This document shows, piece by piece, positions 44,958-56,095 of a DNA stretch of 64,000 bases. This DNA is from Aselliscus stoliczkanus. Its lineage: Eukaryota > Chordata > Mammalia > Chiroptera > Hipposideridae. How positions within the stretch are numbered: the first letter of the stretch is position 1; every line of letters starts with the position of its first letter. Both the position numbers and the translations under genes were made by a program. The stretch spans positions 59,673,501 through 59,737,500 of the forward strand of contig CM066731.1 of the NCBI GenBank assembly GCA_033961575.1, given 5' to 3'. The notes under the pieces were generated by a model, which saw only the letters and a list, made by a program, of their open reading frames with translations, was not told the origin of the DNA and ran no database searches.

Positions 44958-45452
44958 AAAAAATCAAGGTGAGTCTGTAAAAGAATGATAATCCTTGTTT
45001 AATCCTCCTGTAATGACAGGCCACCCTCTACTCTTAATGAATCTGAATATCTCTTGACTATTATTATTTGTTATCGATCTGAACAGGAAGGAAAAAGTAT
45101 GTGAACTGGGAATAAAGTCTTTTATCAAAACACAGGAAATCATCATACACTGTATAAATTGCATTGGCAATGATCCCCAAAAAATGCTGATGACAAAACC
45201 AGAATGGAATTAGCACTTTGTGATTTTGCTTCTGTTCTCCTGATGTTGGAACATGGGATGAACAAATTCCATGAGTCAGCTTTATTCAATGCAGCACCCT
45301 CTTTGCCACGGGGCCACACTCAGTTACTTGACCATGCCACGGTGGAATTCTGCAGCCAAACACCCCAGGTCCAACTGAACCCTTTACTCCACTTTCCACA
45401 GCAGTTGTCTATCTAGTCTCTGCCCCTACAGTAATTAAAAGGTGCCGAAGGA

Positions 45453-45673
45453 GCCGGCCAAGTGGCTCAGTTGGTTAAGAGCTCGCTCAGAAGTGTGAGC
45501 TCCAAGAAACAGGGTTGCCGGTTCGATGCCCAAGCTGAGCAGCTGCTGAGCTGCCAACAGGTGGCAGGATGGCTCAGCTTAAAAATAAATACATAAATAC
45601 ATACATAAATACATACATAAATAAATACATACATACATACATACATACATACATACATACATACATACATAAA
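45453..45673 (+). repeat. Type C SINE with (ATAC)n tail
   Basis: The body ends GGATGGCTCAGCTT at about 45580. The tail has become (AAAT)/(ATAC) repeats to 45672. Confidence 0.9.
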
Positions 45674-45837
45674 TTGCGGCCTGGTCAATATGTGTTCATT
45701 GCGCAGCAGTTCCTACCTAGCTTGGCACCATACCACTGCCCCAGTAGATCAAAATGGCACATCTGGAAGGAAATGGGATGATCTAGACAACTCTGCCCCC
45801 TAGTCTATCTGGAACAAGGACACACAAGATAGACAAG

Positions 45838-46100
45838 CAGTGTTCCCCAATGTGTGTCCTGGGGAACACTCTTCATGAGAAAAATGCCTCTAGAAACATT
45901 GGATTTTGTGGTCAAACGAATTTGTGTAGTCTGAATCTTCCTCTTCATATTGCACACCAGCAGAGTAAGGATTATGATAAGTCCTGCAGCAAAGAACTCT
46001 ATAATACTTTGTTTAACTCAGCAAGTTCCAAATTTATTTGGCTATGAACCTTCTTTCCAGTAACACTTTTAATATTGAAACTTAGTTTGGGAAATACTTG
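45838..46100 (+). mobile_element. hAT-like transposon relic (tentative)
   Basis: Imperfect terminal inverted repeats: CAGTGTTCCCCAA at the left, and CAAGTATTTCCCAAA as the reverse complement of the right end. The internal phrase TCCTGGGGAACACTCTTCATGAGAAAAATG recalls Charlie-group elements. No 8-bp TSD was found. Confidence 0.45.
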
Positions 46101-46660
46101 AGGCTACCCTACATACAACAGCTATGGGGCCTCAAATCTAGCTACCAGTCAACTCTTGGTTTCCTTGTCTGAAGTGTCACTCAACAAAGGGCTAGTGTAA
46201 GAATTAAACTAGAAATTGGAGGTTCAAGTTTTCTTATAACCAAACTGTAACCTGTCTTTTACCTTAATATAAGGAAAATATTTTCGAAAACCAAGAGGAA
46301 GAAAAACATATTATTAGGTCACAATTAATACAATGGTACACAGCAGTGTATTCTTTATAAAAAAAATTTCCTGTCATGGATCCACAACCCAGTGATATCT
46401 TTATGTGCAAAGTGAACGCGACAACAAAGTGGTTACCCAAATATTTCAAGTCAATGTTTTCTTTCTACATTATAATTTTGCCTGTTAATTTTCAGATAAT
46501 TCATGCTTGCTAGGTTTAAATGTGGACATGGAGGACAAAGTGGTAGCCAAAGTCATTGGAAAAATTATCATAATTCTCCACTTAACTGTTAACATATACT
46601 TCATTAATATATTGAGCCTTAGGTAGATACAATCATTTGACCATCTTTAAAACTACTAAG

Positions 46661-47092
46661 GAGGGCCAGCCGAGTGGCGCATTGGTTAAGAGCTGGTTTT
46701 GGGATGCCAGCGGCCCCGGTTCAGATCCCATATATGAGGGCCAGTGACACTGCCATCTACAGCTAACAACAGCTCCACCTGGAGCTGGGCTGTGCGAGCC
46801 CCGACAATGGTGTAGGCTGCAGCCCCTGCTGCAGTGGGCTGCCATAGGCTACAGTGAGTGGCCAGCAGCCAGCATGAGCTGCCAAGAGCCATGGTGAGCG
46901 ACCATCCAGAGGCCGGCAACCGATCTGCCTCATCTGGGAAGAGCGCAATGACAATACCAACATGGGCCAGTGAAGCAACACCCTCCGCAACTAGACTGAA
47001 GAACAAAAGGACAGCAACTTGTCTGTTCCCCTTCCCCGATTCCCCAATGCTGTTCCCCTCCCCCAATCCCCCAATAAAATCTTTAAAAAAAA
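46661..47092 (+). repeat. Type B SINE
   Basis: Complete, ending AATAAAATCTTT plus poly(A). The TSD AAAACTACTAA lies at 46649-46659 and 47093-47103. Confidence 0.95.
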
Positions 47093-47631
47093 AAAACTAC
47101 TAAAGAAATACCCAGAATACCATATGCTATAATACACTGAAAATTCCCCCACTATCTGAGAACTAATGCCCCCACATTTCTGAGCACCCAATTTGCTAGG
47201 AAAAAAGATTTTGGCACTCTAGGTATATGTATCAAAGACTCCTAAATATCAGTTTTCTCAGACATGAAATATCTTCTAAAACAAAATTCATAGATTTCCT
47301 TTCTAAACTCAAACATCTCCAGTAATTAGATAAAAATTTGTTCACACTTATGGAAGAGTAGGGTAACCCTGCTACCATAGAATTGATATTTCAAATTATC
47401 AGTGTTTAAAAACCTAACACTTTAAGACTCATGCCAATCCATGTAAAGATTTATTCAAATTTACATTTGAATGCCATTGCCTATTTCATTCTTTTTAACT
47501 GGGAACCAAAAAAAAGAAAACATAAATATGCAAAGTTCTCCCTTTCCAAAACACAGTTGGTAAATGTCATACAGTAAGTAACACAATCTGAATCTAAGAG
47601 AAAACATTCAAAGATTTCCTCCTCCTAAAAT

Positions 47632-47655
47632 GGGGGAGGGGGAGGGGTAGAGGGG
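47632..47655 (+). other. G-quadruplex-prone run near exon b donor
   Basis: G-runs of 5, 5, 4 and 4 are separated by A, A and TAGA, the canonical pattern. It lies on the strand that is the template for SLCO4C1, about 135 bp inside the intron from the 5' splice site at 47789. Confidence 0.65.
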
Positions 47656-47789
47656 AGGCGAATAGCTGTTAATGAAGTTATTTAACACTTCGATGTTAGA
47701 ATGAACGTTAGTTCTTGTTACTCATTGCATTTTAGCTTAGTGGTCAAAAATGAGCATGTTTTGAAGGAGCTCTAATGGCAGTGCCTTAC

Positions 47790-47954
47790 CAGTGTAGATG
47801 CTGGCATTGGAAGCCGGAATACCAAACTGTGACTCGATGAACTTGGGAATGAAGGTAATGAAAGCAGTTACAATGGCACTCTCAGCTGTGTATGACAAAC
47901 TCACAAAAAGGAATGTCATGTTGCTTAAGATCCTGACAGCTGCTCTTGGTAGGT
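47790..47954 (-). CDS. SLCO4C1: SLCO4C1 coding exon b (TM7 and following loop)
   Basis: This 165-bp exon (55 codons) begins with AC, which completes the Asp codon left by exon a, and ends with G of the Gly finished by exon c. It translates as DLPRAAVRILSNMTFLFVSL, then SYTAESAIVTAFITFIPKF (together the TM7 region), then an extracellular loop IESQFGIPASNASIYTG with an Asn-Ala-Ser sequon. The opening DLPRAAVRIL is the cytoplasmic lead into TM7. The acceptor is CATTTTGTAG at 47955-47964 and the donor is CTG|GTAAGG at 47789. No stops. Residue for residue it is very close to my recollection of human OATP4C1, more conserved than the preceding lysine-rich loop. It works only as part of the 12-pass protein. 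Confidence 0.95.
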
Positions 47955-48699
47955 CTACAAAATGACAAAAATGACAAATGAATGTTATAAACAAGGGATG
48001 GAAAAATAAAATAAAACTGAAATTGTTTTTGAAATGAACTGGAAATAGCCATTCAGCAATATTCGAGAATACGGAATAGAGACTAAAAATAGGAAACCCT
48101 GATGACCGATTAGAAATTATTCCCTTTATTAACTAGATTTGGGTTCTTTTTTTAATTTTCAACTAGGATAAGGAAATTAAATAAAATATCAAGAAACATA
48201 CCCACACACAAATATCCTTACGAGAAGTACCCAACCTCTGACTCCTGTTTCAAAAACTGTTTCAATTGTTTGCATTTTTATTGATGAAAACAATATTATT
48301 CTTTGTTAAGACTCCAAAGTATGTTAAATGTGTAAAGTACCAGCAAAAACAGTCCTAAATTACAGTTTCCACTTCACCCAACTAGCACTTCCCAGAGAAA
48401 ATGCATTTCTGATTTGGCATCTCACTGACCCGGCACTGCAGACACCCCCAGCAGAAGGATTGTTGCATGATGCTGGATGTGTGATTTTCCAGTCTCAGTA
48501 CGAAACAGGAAGTAATAGAGTTAAAAGGGCATAAGCGAGGAGGCCACCAGGTCAGACACTCCCAGGGACTTTGGAACAAAGTGACATCTCCAAAGAAGCT
48601 GGAGAACGCAGCATCTGCCCAGCTGCCTCTCAAGGAGAGAAAGAAGTCTGACCCTCAAGTAGGCATTTCTTTCACAAAACTCGCCCTATAGATGCTTCA

Positions 48700-49060
48700 A
48701 GACGTATGTGCAAGTATTTTCATGTCAGTATTGTTTATAACAGCAAAATTTCGGAGGGAAAACCATAAATGTCCATTAATGGAAAGTGTTTAAATTATGG
48801 CATAGCCATATAAAGAAATACCAACTGAAGTAAGCATCAAAGGAACTCCAAGAAATATACATATATGTGTGTGTAAATATATAATATACATTATATATTT
48901 ATATATAATGTTAAAGCAAAACTCAAGCCAAAAAAATGTATTTATATACAGTCAAATGTATATGTCTCAATATGTATAACACCAAGAAATTCTGTCAATG
49001 GACATAAGATTGGTAAAGAGAGGAATAAAAGGAAATTCTTGAATATATAGTCCTGTATTT
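48700..49060 (+). repeat. Old L1-like remnant
   Basis: CAGTATTGTTTATAACAGCAAAATTTCGG and AATGTCCATTAATGGAAAGTGTTTAAATTATGGCAT are decayed L1 ORF2-end phrases. Confidence 0.6.
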
Positions 49061-49433
49061 TTCAATGTTTATAGTGTGAATTAATTCACATTCATGTAAT
49101 CTTTACATTTCTTCATGCAAAAGGTAAGCTGCATTATTTTTGACATGTTGTCATCTCAGTTATCAGAACAATTACCTCCACATGCCACAACATAATAAAT
49201 CATTTCATAAAAATTAATCAGTAACTTGTTATAGCCAATTCATGGGAATTTAAAATTTAGGAAGGCAAGACTGTTCTGTATTATCATTTTTAAGTATAAA
49301 TTAATTTCAATGTTCTATACCTTAATTTAATTATGTAAAGTTTAAATAATTAAATAATAACTAAAAGAAAAATTAAGATGCATATGTTATTTTTCTAACA
49401 TGGATAAACACAGCAGAAAAAAACGTAATCAAG

Positions 49434-49546
49434 GGCTGGCTGAGTGGTGCAGTGGTTAAGCGCTGGCTTGAGAAGCCAGCGGCCCCGGTTTGGGTTCCAC
49501 ATATGAGGGTCAGTGACACTGCTCTAAAAAAAAAAAAAAAAAAAAA

Positions 49547-49592
<46 letters not shown>
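49434..49592 (+). repeat. Type A SINE with (AT)n after its tail
   Basis: A complete head; GACACTGCTC plus poly(A) to about 49548, then (TA)n to 49592. No clear TSD. Confidence 0.85.
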
Positions 49593-49594
<2 letters not shown>

Positions 49595-49707
49595 AAATAC
49601 ATCATAGAATTATCCAATATTCTTTTACAAACATTGCACATTAAAATGCTATATTCAAAATGTAAAAATTAGAAAGTTAAGGTTTCACATCAAGATTTAA
49701 AGATTCA

Positions 49708-49826
49708 GGGCCGGCAGAGTGGCGCAGTGGTTAAGCGCTGGCTTGGGAAGCCAGCAGCCCCGGTTCGGTCCCACATGAGGGCCAGTGACACTGCCCTCAA
49801 AAAGCAATAAAAATAAAAACAAATAA
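49708..49826 (+). repeat. Type A SINE
   Basis: The tail reads CTCAAAAAGCAATAAAAATAAAAAC. The TSD AAGATTTAAAGATTCA lies at 49692-49707 and 49827-49842. Confidence 0.95.
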
Positions 49827-50097
49827 AAGATTTAAAGATTCAAATTAAGTTTAGCTGTTATACTAAAAGCTAGTGTATTAAATCTGAAACATCTGGGGAA
49901 AAAATGAAATAAATTTTTTTAATCCAAAAAGATAACATGTATCACATGAATACTTTATAATAAAAGATACTAGTTATATAAAAGTGGCTTTTCTTTCACA
50001 CCCATTTGGTATGTTAAAATAACCTTCTAATTTCAAAGGTAACTAAAAATATATGTGATATTTCTCTCTCCTCGTTCATTAAAAAAAAAAAAAAAAG

Positions 50098-50545
50098 GGC
50101 TGGGCCGGCCGAGTGGCACATTGGTTAAGAGTTGGCTTGGGATGTTATCTCTGAGCAGCAGGGCCCTGGTTCAGATCCCACATATGAGGGCCAGTGACAC
50201 TGCTCTCTACCATTAAATGGTGAACAATAGCTCGGCCTGGAGCTGGGGCTGCTGTGAGTCGCCAGCGATGGCATAGGCTGCAGTGGGCTGCAGTGAGCTA
50301 CCGTGAGTGGCCGGCAGGTAGCATGTGCTTTCGTGAGCTGCAGTGAGCCGCGATGAGCATCTGTCCAATGGCTGGGGAGCAACTGCCTCACCCGGAAAGA
50401 GCGCATGATAATACCAACATGGGCCAGTGAAGCAACATCCTCCACAGCTTGACTGAAGAACAAAGGGACAGCAACTTGTCTGTTGCCCTTCTCCAATTCC
50501 CCAACACTGTTCCCCTCTCCCAATTCCCAATAAAATCTTTAAAAA
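50098..50545 (+). repeat. Type B SINE with alternative head
   Basis: The head contains GATGTTATCTCTGAGCAGCAGGG. The body is diverged; the end is CCCAATAAAATCTTT plus A-run. Confidence 0.9.
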
Positions 50546-50574
50546 AAATTTAAGAAGAATTTAGCAAAAGTTCA

Positions 50575-50770
50575 GACTTTATAAACCTTGAGAGGGGGAT
50601 GGTAGAAGGGGATAAAGGGGGTCAAATATATGGTGATGGAAAGAGAACTGACTTTGGGTGGTGAGCACGCAATGTGATATATAGATGATGTATTATAGAA
50701 TTGTACACTTGAAACCTATATAATTTTAACTAATGCTACCCCAATAAATTAAATAAAATTTTTTTAAAAA
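50575..50770 (+). repeat. L1 3' end fragment
   Basis: GGTCAAATATATGGTGATGGAAAGAGAACTGAC ... TTGTACACTTGAAACCTATATAATTTTAAC is the same L1 3' end type as the outer L1 at 42270-42420. Confidence 0.85.
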
Positions 50771-50968
50771 CTTCATGTTAGCATCCTTTCTTCTTCCACC
50801 TTCCTCCTTCCCCTTTGTTAGGTAAACTTTCAGCCTACATGCCCTGCAGGAGTGGAGGGGCCAGGTATCCAAAGCTGTGTCTTTGGCTGGTGGAGCTGGA
50901 AGTTTGTTTATATAGAGGGGGAGTGAGCAAATAAGTCAAGACATTGAGAATAATGGGAGTCCATTTTC

Positions 50969-51066
50969 GTTTGGGGTTTTTTTGTTTGTTTGTTGGTTTG
51001 TTTTTGAGGGCAGTGTCACTGGCCCTCATATGTGGGACCGAACCGGGGCCACTGGCTTCCCAAGCC
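50969..51066 (-). repeat. Type A SINE, 5'-truncated
   Basis: The antisense copy stops at GGCTTCCCAAGCC, so about 35 bp of the head, with the A box, is missing. The TSD TGGGAGTCCATTTTC is perfect (50954-50968 and 51067-51081). Confidence 0.9.
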
Positions 51067-51184
51067 TGGGAGTCCATTTTCTAGCTGCCAGAAGAGGGAG
51101 TTACAAATATGGAAAAGGGACAGTTAGATATAAGATTGGAACTGGAGGTATTGGTATGAATTCATGAGATATAGATAGATGATA

Positions 51185-51252
51185 AAGACAGAGAGAGAGA
51201 CAGAGAGACAGAGAGAGACAGAGAGAGACAGAGAGAGAGAGATTATGTTAGA

Positions 51253-51294
<42 letters not shown>
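51185..51294. repeat. (GA)/(GACA)n and (GT)n microsatellites
   Basis: GA-rich repeats with C interruptions at 51187-51242, then about 19 GT units at 51256-51293. Confidence 0.95.
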
Positions 51295-51296
<2 letters not shown>

Positions 51297-51329
51297 ATAC
51301 ACACATTTCCTAACTCTGTCCACTAACAG

Positions 51330-51600
51330 GGCTTAGAAGTAATGACACCCTGGTAACAATGAGCTCATCTGGCACCCAGTTTTTGGTTGTTAAATGCCAT
51401 TTCCCACTAAACGGAACCAGGGCTCCTTGGAGAAATGTCTAACTTCAGAGCTGGGGCAGAGAAAATACAAGATGAGCCTTGAAAAATCTTGTTAAACAAA
51501 GAAGTAAAAAAGGTGCTCAAAGAAGGGCGGGGAAAGGGAAGATAGCATTAAGGATTCCCAGTGGCCAAATCTGGAACAATGTGAGTTCAACTGCTGTGAA
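51330..51600 (+). repeat. Old dispersed repeat, copy 2
   Basis: Homologous to 29840-30110 by ordered shared phrases (TGACACCCTGGTA, GCCATTTCCCACTAAACGGAACCAGGGCTC, TTCCCAGTGGCCAAA). Family unknown to me. Confidence 0.6.
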
Positions 51601-51633
51601 AAATGGGCAGTGAAAGTTTAATAAGAACAAGAT

Positions 51634-52283
51634 CTGGTCAATCCTCATTATTCACAGATTCAGTATTTGTAAATTCACCCGCACACCTGAAAATCAATAC
51701 TACGGATGCATGGTCACCCAAGGACATGCTCAGAATGGCAAAAAACAAACAAACAAACAAAAAAAACAAGTGAGTGGCAGGATGCACACATTCTTGGCTG
51801 AGTTTGCACAAGACAAGGCCTTCTTGTTCCAGCTCTCATACTGTAAACAAGAGTCCTTTTCACAATATAGTGTCACATTTTTCACATTTTTGTGCTTTTG
51901 GTGATTTCATTGTTTAAAATGTCCCCCCACCCCCAAGCATAGTGCTGAAGTGCCGTGTAGTGTTTCTAAGGGCGAGAGGCTGTGACGTGCCTTACACAGA
52001 AAATGCATCAGGCAGAAGCTGCAGTGCTGCTGGCCATGGGTTCAATGTTAAGGAGTCAACAGTCCGCTAAATAAGGTGTCTCTGAACAGAAACACATGTA
52101 AGTTGTGTGTTAATTGGTTGGCCGTTATGCTGTATCCTGTACAGCATACAGGAATATGCTGTATTCCTGGAATACAGAAATCCAGCCCTATATTCCCCCT
52201 AGAGCCATGCTTCAGTATTGGCTAATTCAGTGTTCACGGTGACTTCCTAGAACACAACTTCGGCAAATAATGAGAATCGACTG
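51634..52283 (+). mobile_element. Tigger/pogo DNA transposon relic
   Basis: Ends: CTGGTCAATCCTCATTATTC, and CAGTCGATTCTCATTATTTG as the reverse complement of the right end; TA follows the right end. Inside, AAAATGTCCCCCC...CCCAAGCATAGTGCTGAAGTGC corresponds to the N-terminus of the Tigger transposase (DNA-binding part), broken by indels. About 650 bp, so internally deleted. Confidence 0.8.
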
Positions 52284-52559
52284 TACACAAAGCACTTACG
52301 AATTATTTACTGATTTATCATTGCAATATACGTGTTAACTTCATAGAGTGGAGAAACCAGGCAGGTACAATCTTGTCCATGTGATAAAAGTTCACTTAAC
52401 TGGTAACAAGGCAAATTGACACTGTGTGGCCTCTGTTACAATGCAGTAGGCACAGCCCCATTTCTGTGGTATGCCTACGAGCCTGCAGAAATCAGGAAGG
52501 AGGTGACGTCATTAAAACCAAGCTGAGGGATATACTATAACGTTATTGGCTTGTACTTT

Positions 52560-52980
52560 TTAAAAAGATCAAGGTCATAAAAGACAAGAAAAGATGGGGA
52601 AGTTCTTCAGATTGCAGGAGATGAAAAGACAGGACAACCAAATACAATGTGCAGTCCTGGATCGGATTGGACAGAAAGGGCATTCTTGAGATCATCAGCG
52701 ACATTAGAAGGGGGCCTGTGGTCTTTTCTAGGTGGTAGCACTGGGTCAGTGTTAAATGTTAATTTCTTGACTTTCGTGGCTGCCCTGTGGTCACATAGGA
52801 GAACGTCCTTGTACTTAGGAAACACACATAGATGTTCTAGGGGGCAGTAAAGCATCATGTCTTCAATGTTTCAGAAGGCTCAAAAAAACATCAATAGTTA
52901 GGAAATCAGGGAGCAGGGTGCAAAGGAGTTCTGTGTGCTTTTTCTGTGGTTTTTATGTACATTCAAAATTATTTCAAAGT
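52560..52980. repeat. Old repeat-like sequence, family not identified
   Basis: TGGTAGCACTGGGTCAGTGTTAAATGTTAATTTCTTGACTTT and CCTTGTACTTAGGAAACACACA resemble a common old mammalian repeat 3' end; I cannot name it. No coding evidence. Confidence 0.45.
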
Positions 52981-52983
52981 TCG

Positions 52984-53090
52984 GGCTGGCCAAGTGGCGC
53001 GGTGGTTAAGTGTTGGCCTGGGAAGCCAGCGGCCCCGGTTCGGATTCCACATATGAGGGCCAGTGACACTGCCCTCTAAAAAATAAAATA
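52984..53090 (+). repeat. Type A SINE
   Basis: A complete head; the end CCCTCTAAAAAATAAAATAAAAT. TSD unclear. It forms an inverted pair with the SINE at 53168-53273. Confidence 0.9.
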
Positions 53091-53167
53091 AAATAAGTTA
53101 GCAAAGAAGTCACTAAATCCATAAATTTGCAGGCAAATACCTAATTTTTATGCTGCAAAATATATTG

Positions 53168-53273
53168 TATTTTTTTTTTGAGGGCAGTGTCACTGGCCCT
53201 CATATGTGGGATCCGAACCAGGGCTGCTGGCTTCCCAAGCCAGCGCTTAACCACCGCGCCACTCGGCCAGCCC
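53168..53273 (-). repeat. Type A SINE
   Basis: A complete antisense copy. The TSD GCA[A/G]AATATATT flanks it (about 53155-53167 and 53276-53287). Confidence 0.9.
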
Positions 53274-53358
53274 CAGCAGAATATATTTTAGATACATTTC
53301 TTGGTGTCATTTATAACTGTGTCACTGTAAAATCAAGGCGGCATTAAAAGCATGATGA

Positions 53359-53800
53359 GGGCCGGCCGAGTGGCGCATTGGTTAAGCGCTGGTTTTGGGA
53401 TGCCAGCGGTCCCGGTTCGGATCCCACATGAGGGCCAGTGACACTGCCCTCTACAGCTAACAACAGCTCCACCTGGAGCTGGGCTGTGCAAGCCCCGGTG
53501 ATGGTGTGGGTTGCAGCCCCTGCTGCAGTGGGCTGCCATAGGCTACAGTGAGTGGCCCGCAGCCAGCGTGAGCGGCTGGCAGCCAAGCATGAGCTGCCAA
53601 TAGCCGCGGTGAGCGACATCCAGAGGCCAGCGACCGATCTGCCTCATCCGGGAAGAGCGCAATGACGATACCAACAGTGAAGCAACATCCTCCGCAACTA
53701 AACTGAAGAACAAAAAGACAGCAACTTGTCTGTTCCCCTTCCCCGATTCCCCAATGCTGTTCCCCTCCGCCAATTCCCCAATAAAATCTTTTAAAAAAAA
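53359..53800 (+). repeat. Type B SINE
   Basis: Complete and very similar to 19616-20055. The TSD AAAAGCATGATGA lies at 53346-53358 and 53801-53813. Confidence 0.95.
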
Positions 53801-54189
53801 AAAAGCATGATGAAGGAGAGATGAAATAATGATAGTGATCATCATTTTTTTTAACCACTTAATGCAATGAAATCCTACAGATTCAATTATAAGGGCAAGC
53901 AGACAGTAAAACCAGAAAGGCTTTCAGTACATTCACAATGGTGTGCAGCCACCACCTCGATCTAGTTTCAAAATATATTTTTTATTGTAAATAAGTTTAA
54001 GCATTTGTGTTCAGGAATGAGGTTACAATTCACTTTTATTTTATTCTTTGTACTTTTACATACTTTCTAAAATTTCTACCATGAACATGTATTACTTTTA
54101 TATACTAAAAATAAAAAACCCTGCAATTTGTAATTTTAAAAGGATGCAGCAATATGTCATCCTCCAAGAGAAATCTTTCCTGACTTAGA

Positions 54190-54375
54190 CAGCTAACTCA
54201 GGAATTCCTTCCTCCTCTTCCTTCAACCTTTCTTAGAATGCACATACCTTCATTTAAAGACATATTTTATCATGTCTATTTTCCTTTTTATCTCCCTTTG
54301 ACAGCAAGGACTGTGACTTTTCATGTACGTATCCTGAGCTCTTAAGTCCCGTAATGGTCACTCAATAAAGATATT
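54190..54375 (+). repeat. L2-like 3' fragment
   Basis: TTTTATCTCCCTTTGACAGCAAGGACTGTGAC followed by CACTCAATAAAGATATTTGTGA fits a decayed L2 3' end. Confidence 0.5.
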
Positions 54376-54674
54376 TGTGAGAGAGAAAAAGAAATAAGGA
54401 GAGAAGTTTTCTTAAGATATATATTGCCAACCATCTGTCTCAATGATTAGAATATATTTGGGAACTGGTCTAGTTCTTTCCAAAAGTCTTAGATAATGCC
54501 AATTCCTTAAATAAATGTAAAATATGAAGGAAACGTCAATTGAACAAGCTGATAAAGGTGGCATAAATGGAGTAACAAGGCATAGAATTCACATCAGACA
54601 AAGAGACCAAGAGAAAAAATGGAAACACCAGAGTGGGGAGGGAGGGTCATTATTATATAAAAGTTGGGATTTTA

Positions 54675-54818
54675 GGGCCAGCTAAGTAGCTCAGTTGGTT
54701 AAGAGCTCGCTCAAGAGTGCGAGCTGCTCTGAGCAACGGCGGCTCGATGCCAGCCTGAGCTGAGTTGCCATTAAGCTGCCAACAGGTGGCAGGATGGCTC
54801 AGCTTAAAAAAAAAAAAA
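54675..54818 (+). repeat. Type C SINE
   Basis: A complete type C body with poly(A). The TSD AAAAGTTGGGATTTT lies at 54659-54673 and about 54819-54833. Confidence 0.95.
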
Positions 54819-55493
54819 AAAAGTTGGGATTTTTATTGATAAGTTATAAAACAACATGGTATGGCCAGAATACAGGGTGCTTCTCAAAGCACATGGGCAG
54901 GACCCACGTTTTTCACCTTGAGGGCTTGAGGAAAGGCCTCCAGAGGGTGGGGAAGAGGGACGGTGGTGTAAAGAGAGGAGGAGGGAGCACCATATGGTAA
55001 TTATTAATGGAGTCAGGCCAGGTGGGAGTCTGCTCTGGCTATAATACATAAACTTTTATATTAATCACACTTTTTTCTGTGTTTTAGAATGTTTTACCCT
55101 CTTAAAAATCTTGCTGGTTGGGGAGAGACCAGACTATCCATTCTTAGAGATAGCAACTGCACTAAATGACCTTACGCCAGGTACCAGACCACTAGCCACC
55201 ACCCTTCAGCCCAGAGCCCACTGGAATTATTCAGACTAGCCAGTCATAAGCTGTTCACCCTGCCCTGTTTTGTCTTTCTCAAGGACACCCCAATTAAGTC
55301 TCTGGCCTCAGCTTTCCCCTTGCTCCTATCTTCTGTTTACTAACCAAAACCTGGTGCTCCCCCCCACGACCTTGCATGGCCTGGTGTGCTCCCTTCTCTT
55401 GGGAAATGTAAGTAACAAATTCTCCTTTCAATGGCATCAACCTCTCCATGTCACCGCTCAGTCACTTCCATACACTAAAATCCTGCACAATTA

Positions 55494-55651
55494 GGGCTGG
55501 TCGAGTGGCTCAGTTGGTTAAGAGCTTGCTTGAGAATGCAAGCTGAGCTCTGAGCAACAGGGTCACTGGTTCAATTCCTGACCTGAGCTGAGCTGCCGCT
55601 GAGCTGACAACAGGTGGCAGGATGGCTCAGCTAAAAAAAAAAAAAAAAAAT
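55494..55651 (+). repeat. Type C SINE
   Basis: Complete. A long imperfect TSD, TAAAATCCTGCACAATTA and TAAAATCCTATACAAATTA (55476-55493 and 55654-55672). Confidence 0.95.
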
Positions 55652-55837
55652 CATAAAATCCTATACAAATTATAGAACTGCTTCCTTTAACACCTCTCCA
55701 CAAAATTCCTTGAGTCCCTTCTTTCATAAGTACTTAGGGCATTTAATTTTTCCTTTACCTCTAATTTTTAGCTCTTACTATTTGTATACTCTTAAGCATT
55801 CTGGTGCCTCTACAAGCTGATGGAAACATACCATCAC

Positions 55838-56095
55838 CATACAGAGAACACCTAATAATTTCCTTTAGGGCCTGTAAGTCTTGCACCATCTTGTACATTT
55901 CATAGGCATATAGCGAATACAAGTTTTCGATGCCTGTTCCCCAGGAAGATCAAATTATTTTTAGTCATGTCTTTCTGTAAAAGCAAAACCAAAGTTGCTC
56001 TTCATATGTGACATGGCTCACAGAGGACCCTGCTCATTTTCATTTCATTGCAGAGAACACCTAATAACTTCCTTTAGGGCCTGCAGTCTTGCACC
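55838..56095 (+). repeat. Pair of ~48-bp direct repeats
   Basis: CAGAGAACACCTAATAA[T/C]TTCC... TTTAGGGCCTG...GTCTTGCACCA occurs at about 55842-55888 and 56051-56095. The spacer is about 160 bp. No known element is recognised. Confidence 0.75.

Larger units (their letters stand above)
6455..47789 (-). other. SLCO4C1: Intron between SLCO4C1 exons b and c (41.3 kb)
   Basis: The donor GT is at 47789-47788 and the acceptor AG at 6456-6455. Almost all recognisable content is interspersed repeats, listed separately. Stretches with nothing I recognise include 9000-10200, 11270-12740, 12960-14580, 14640-15250, 18700-19080, 20100-21040, 23290-24330, 26040-26450, 46110-46640 and 47110-47780. Confidence 0.9.
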
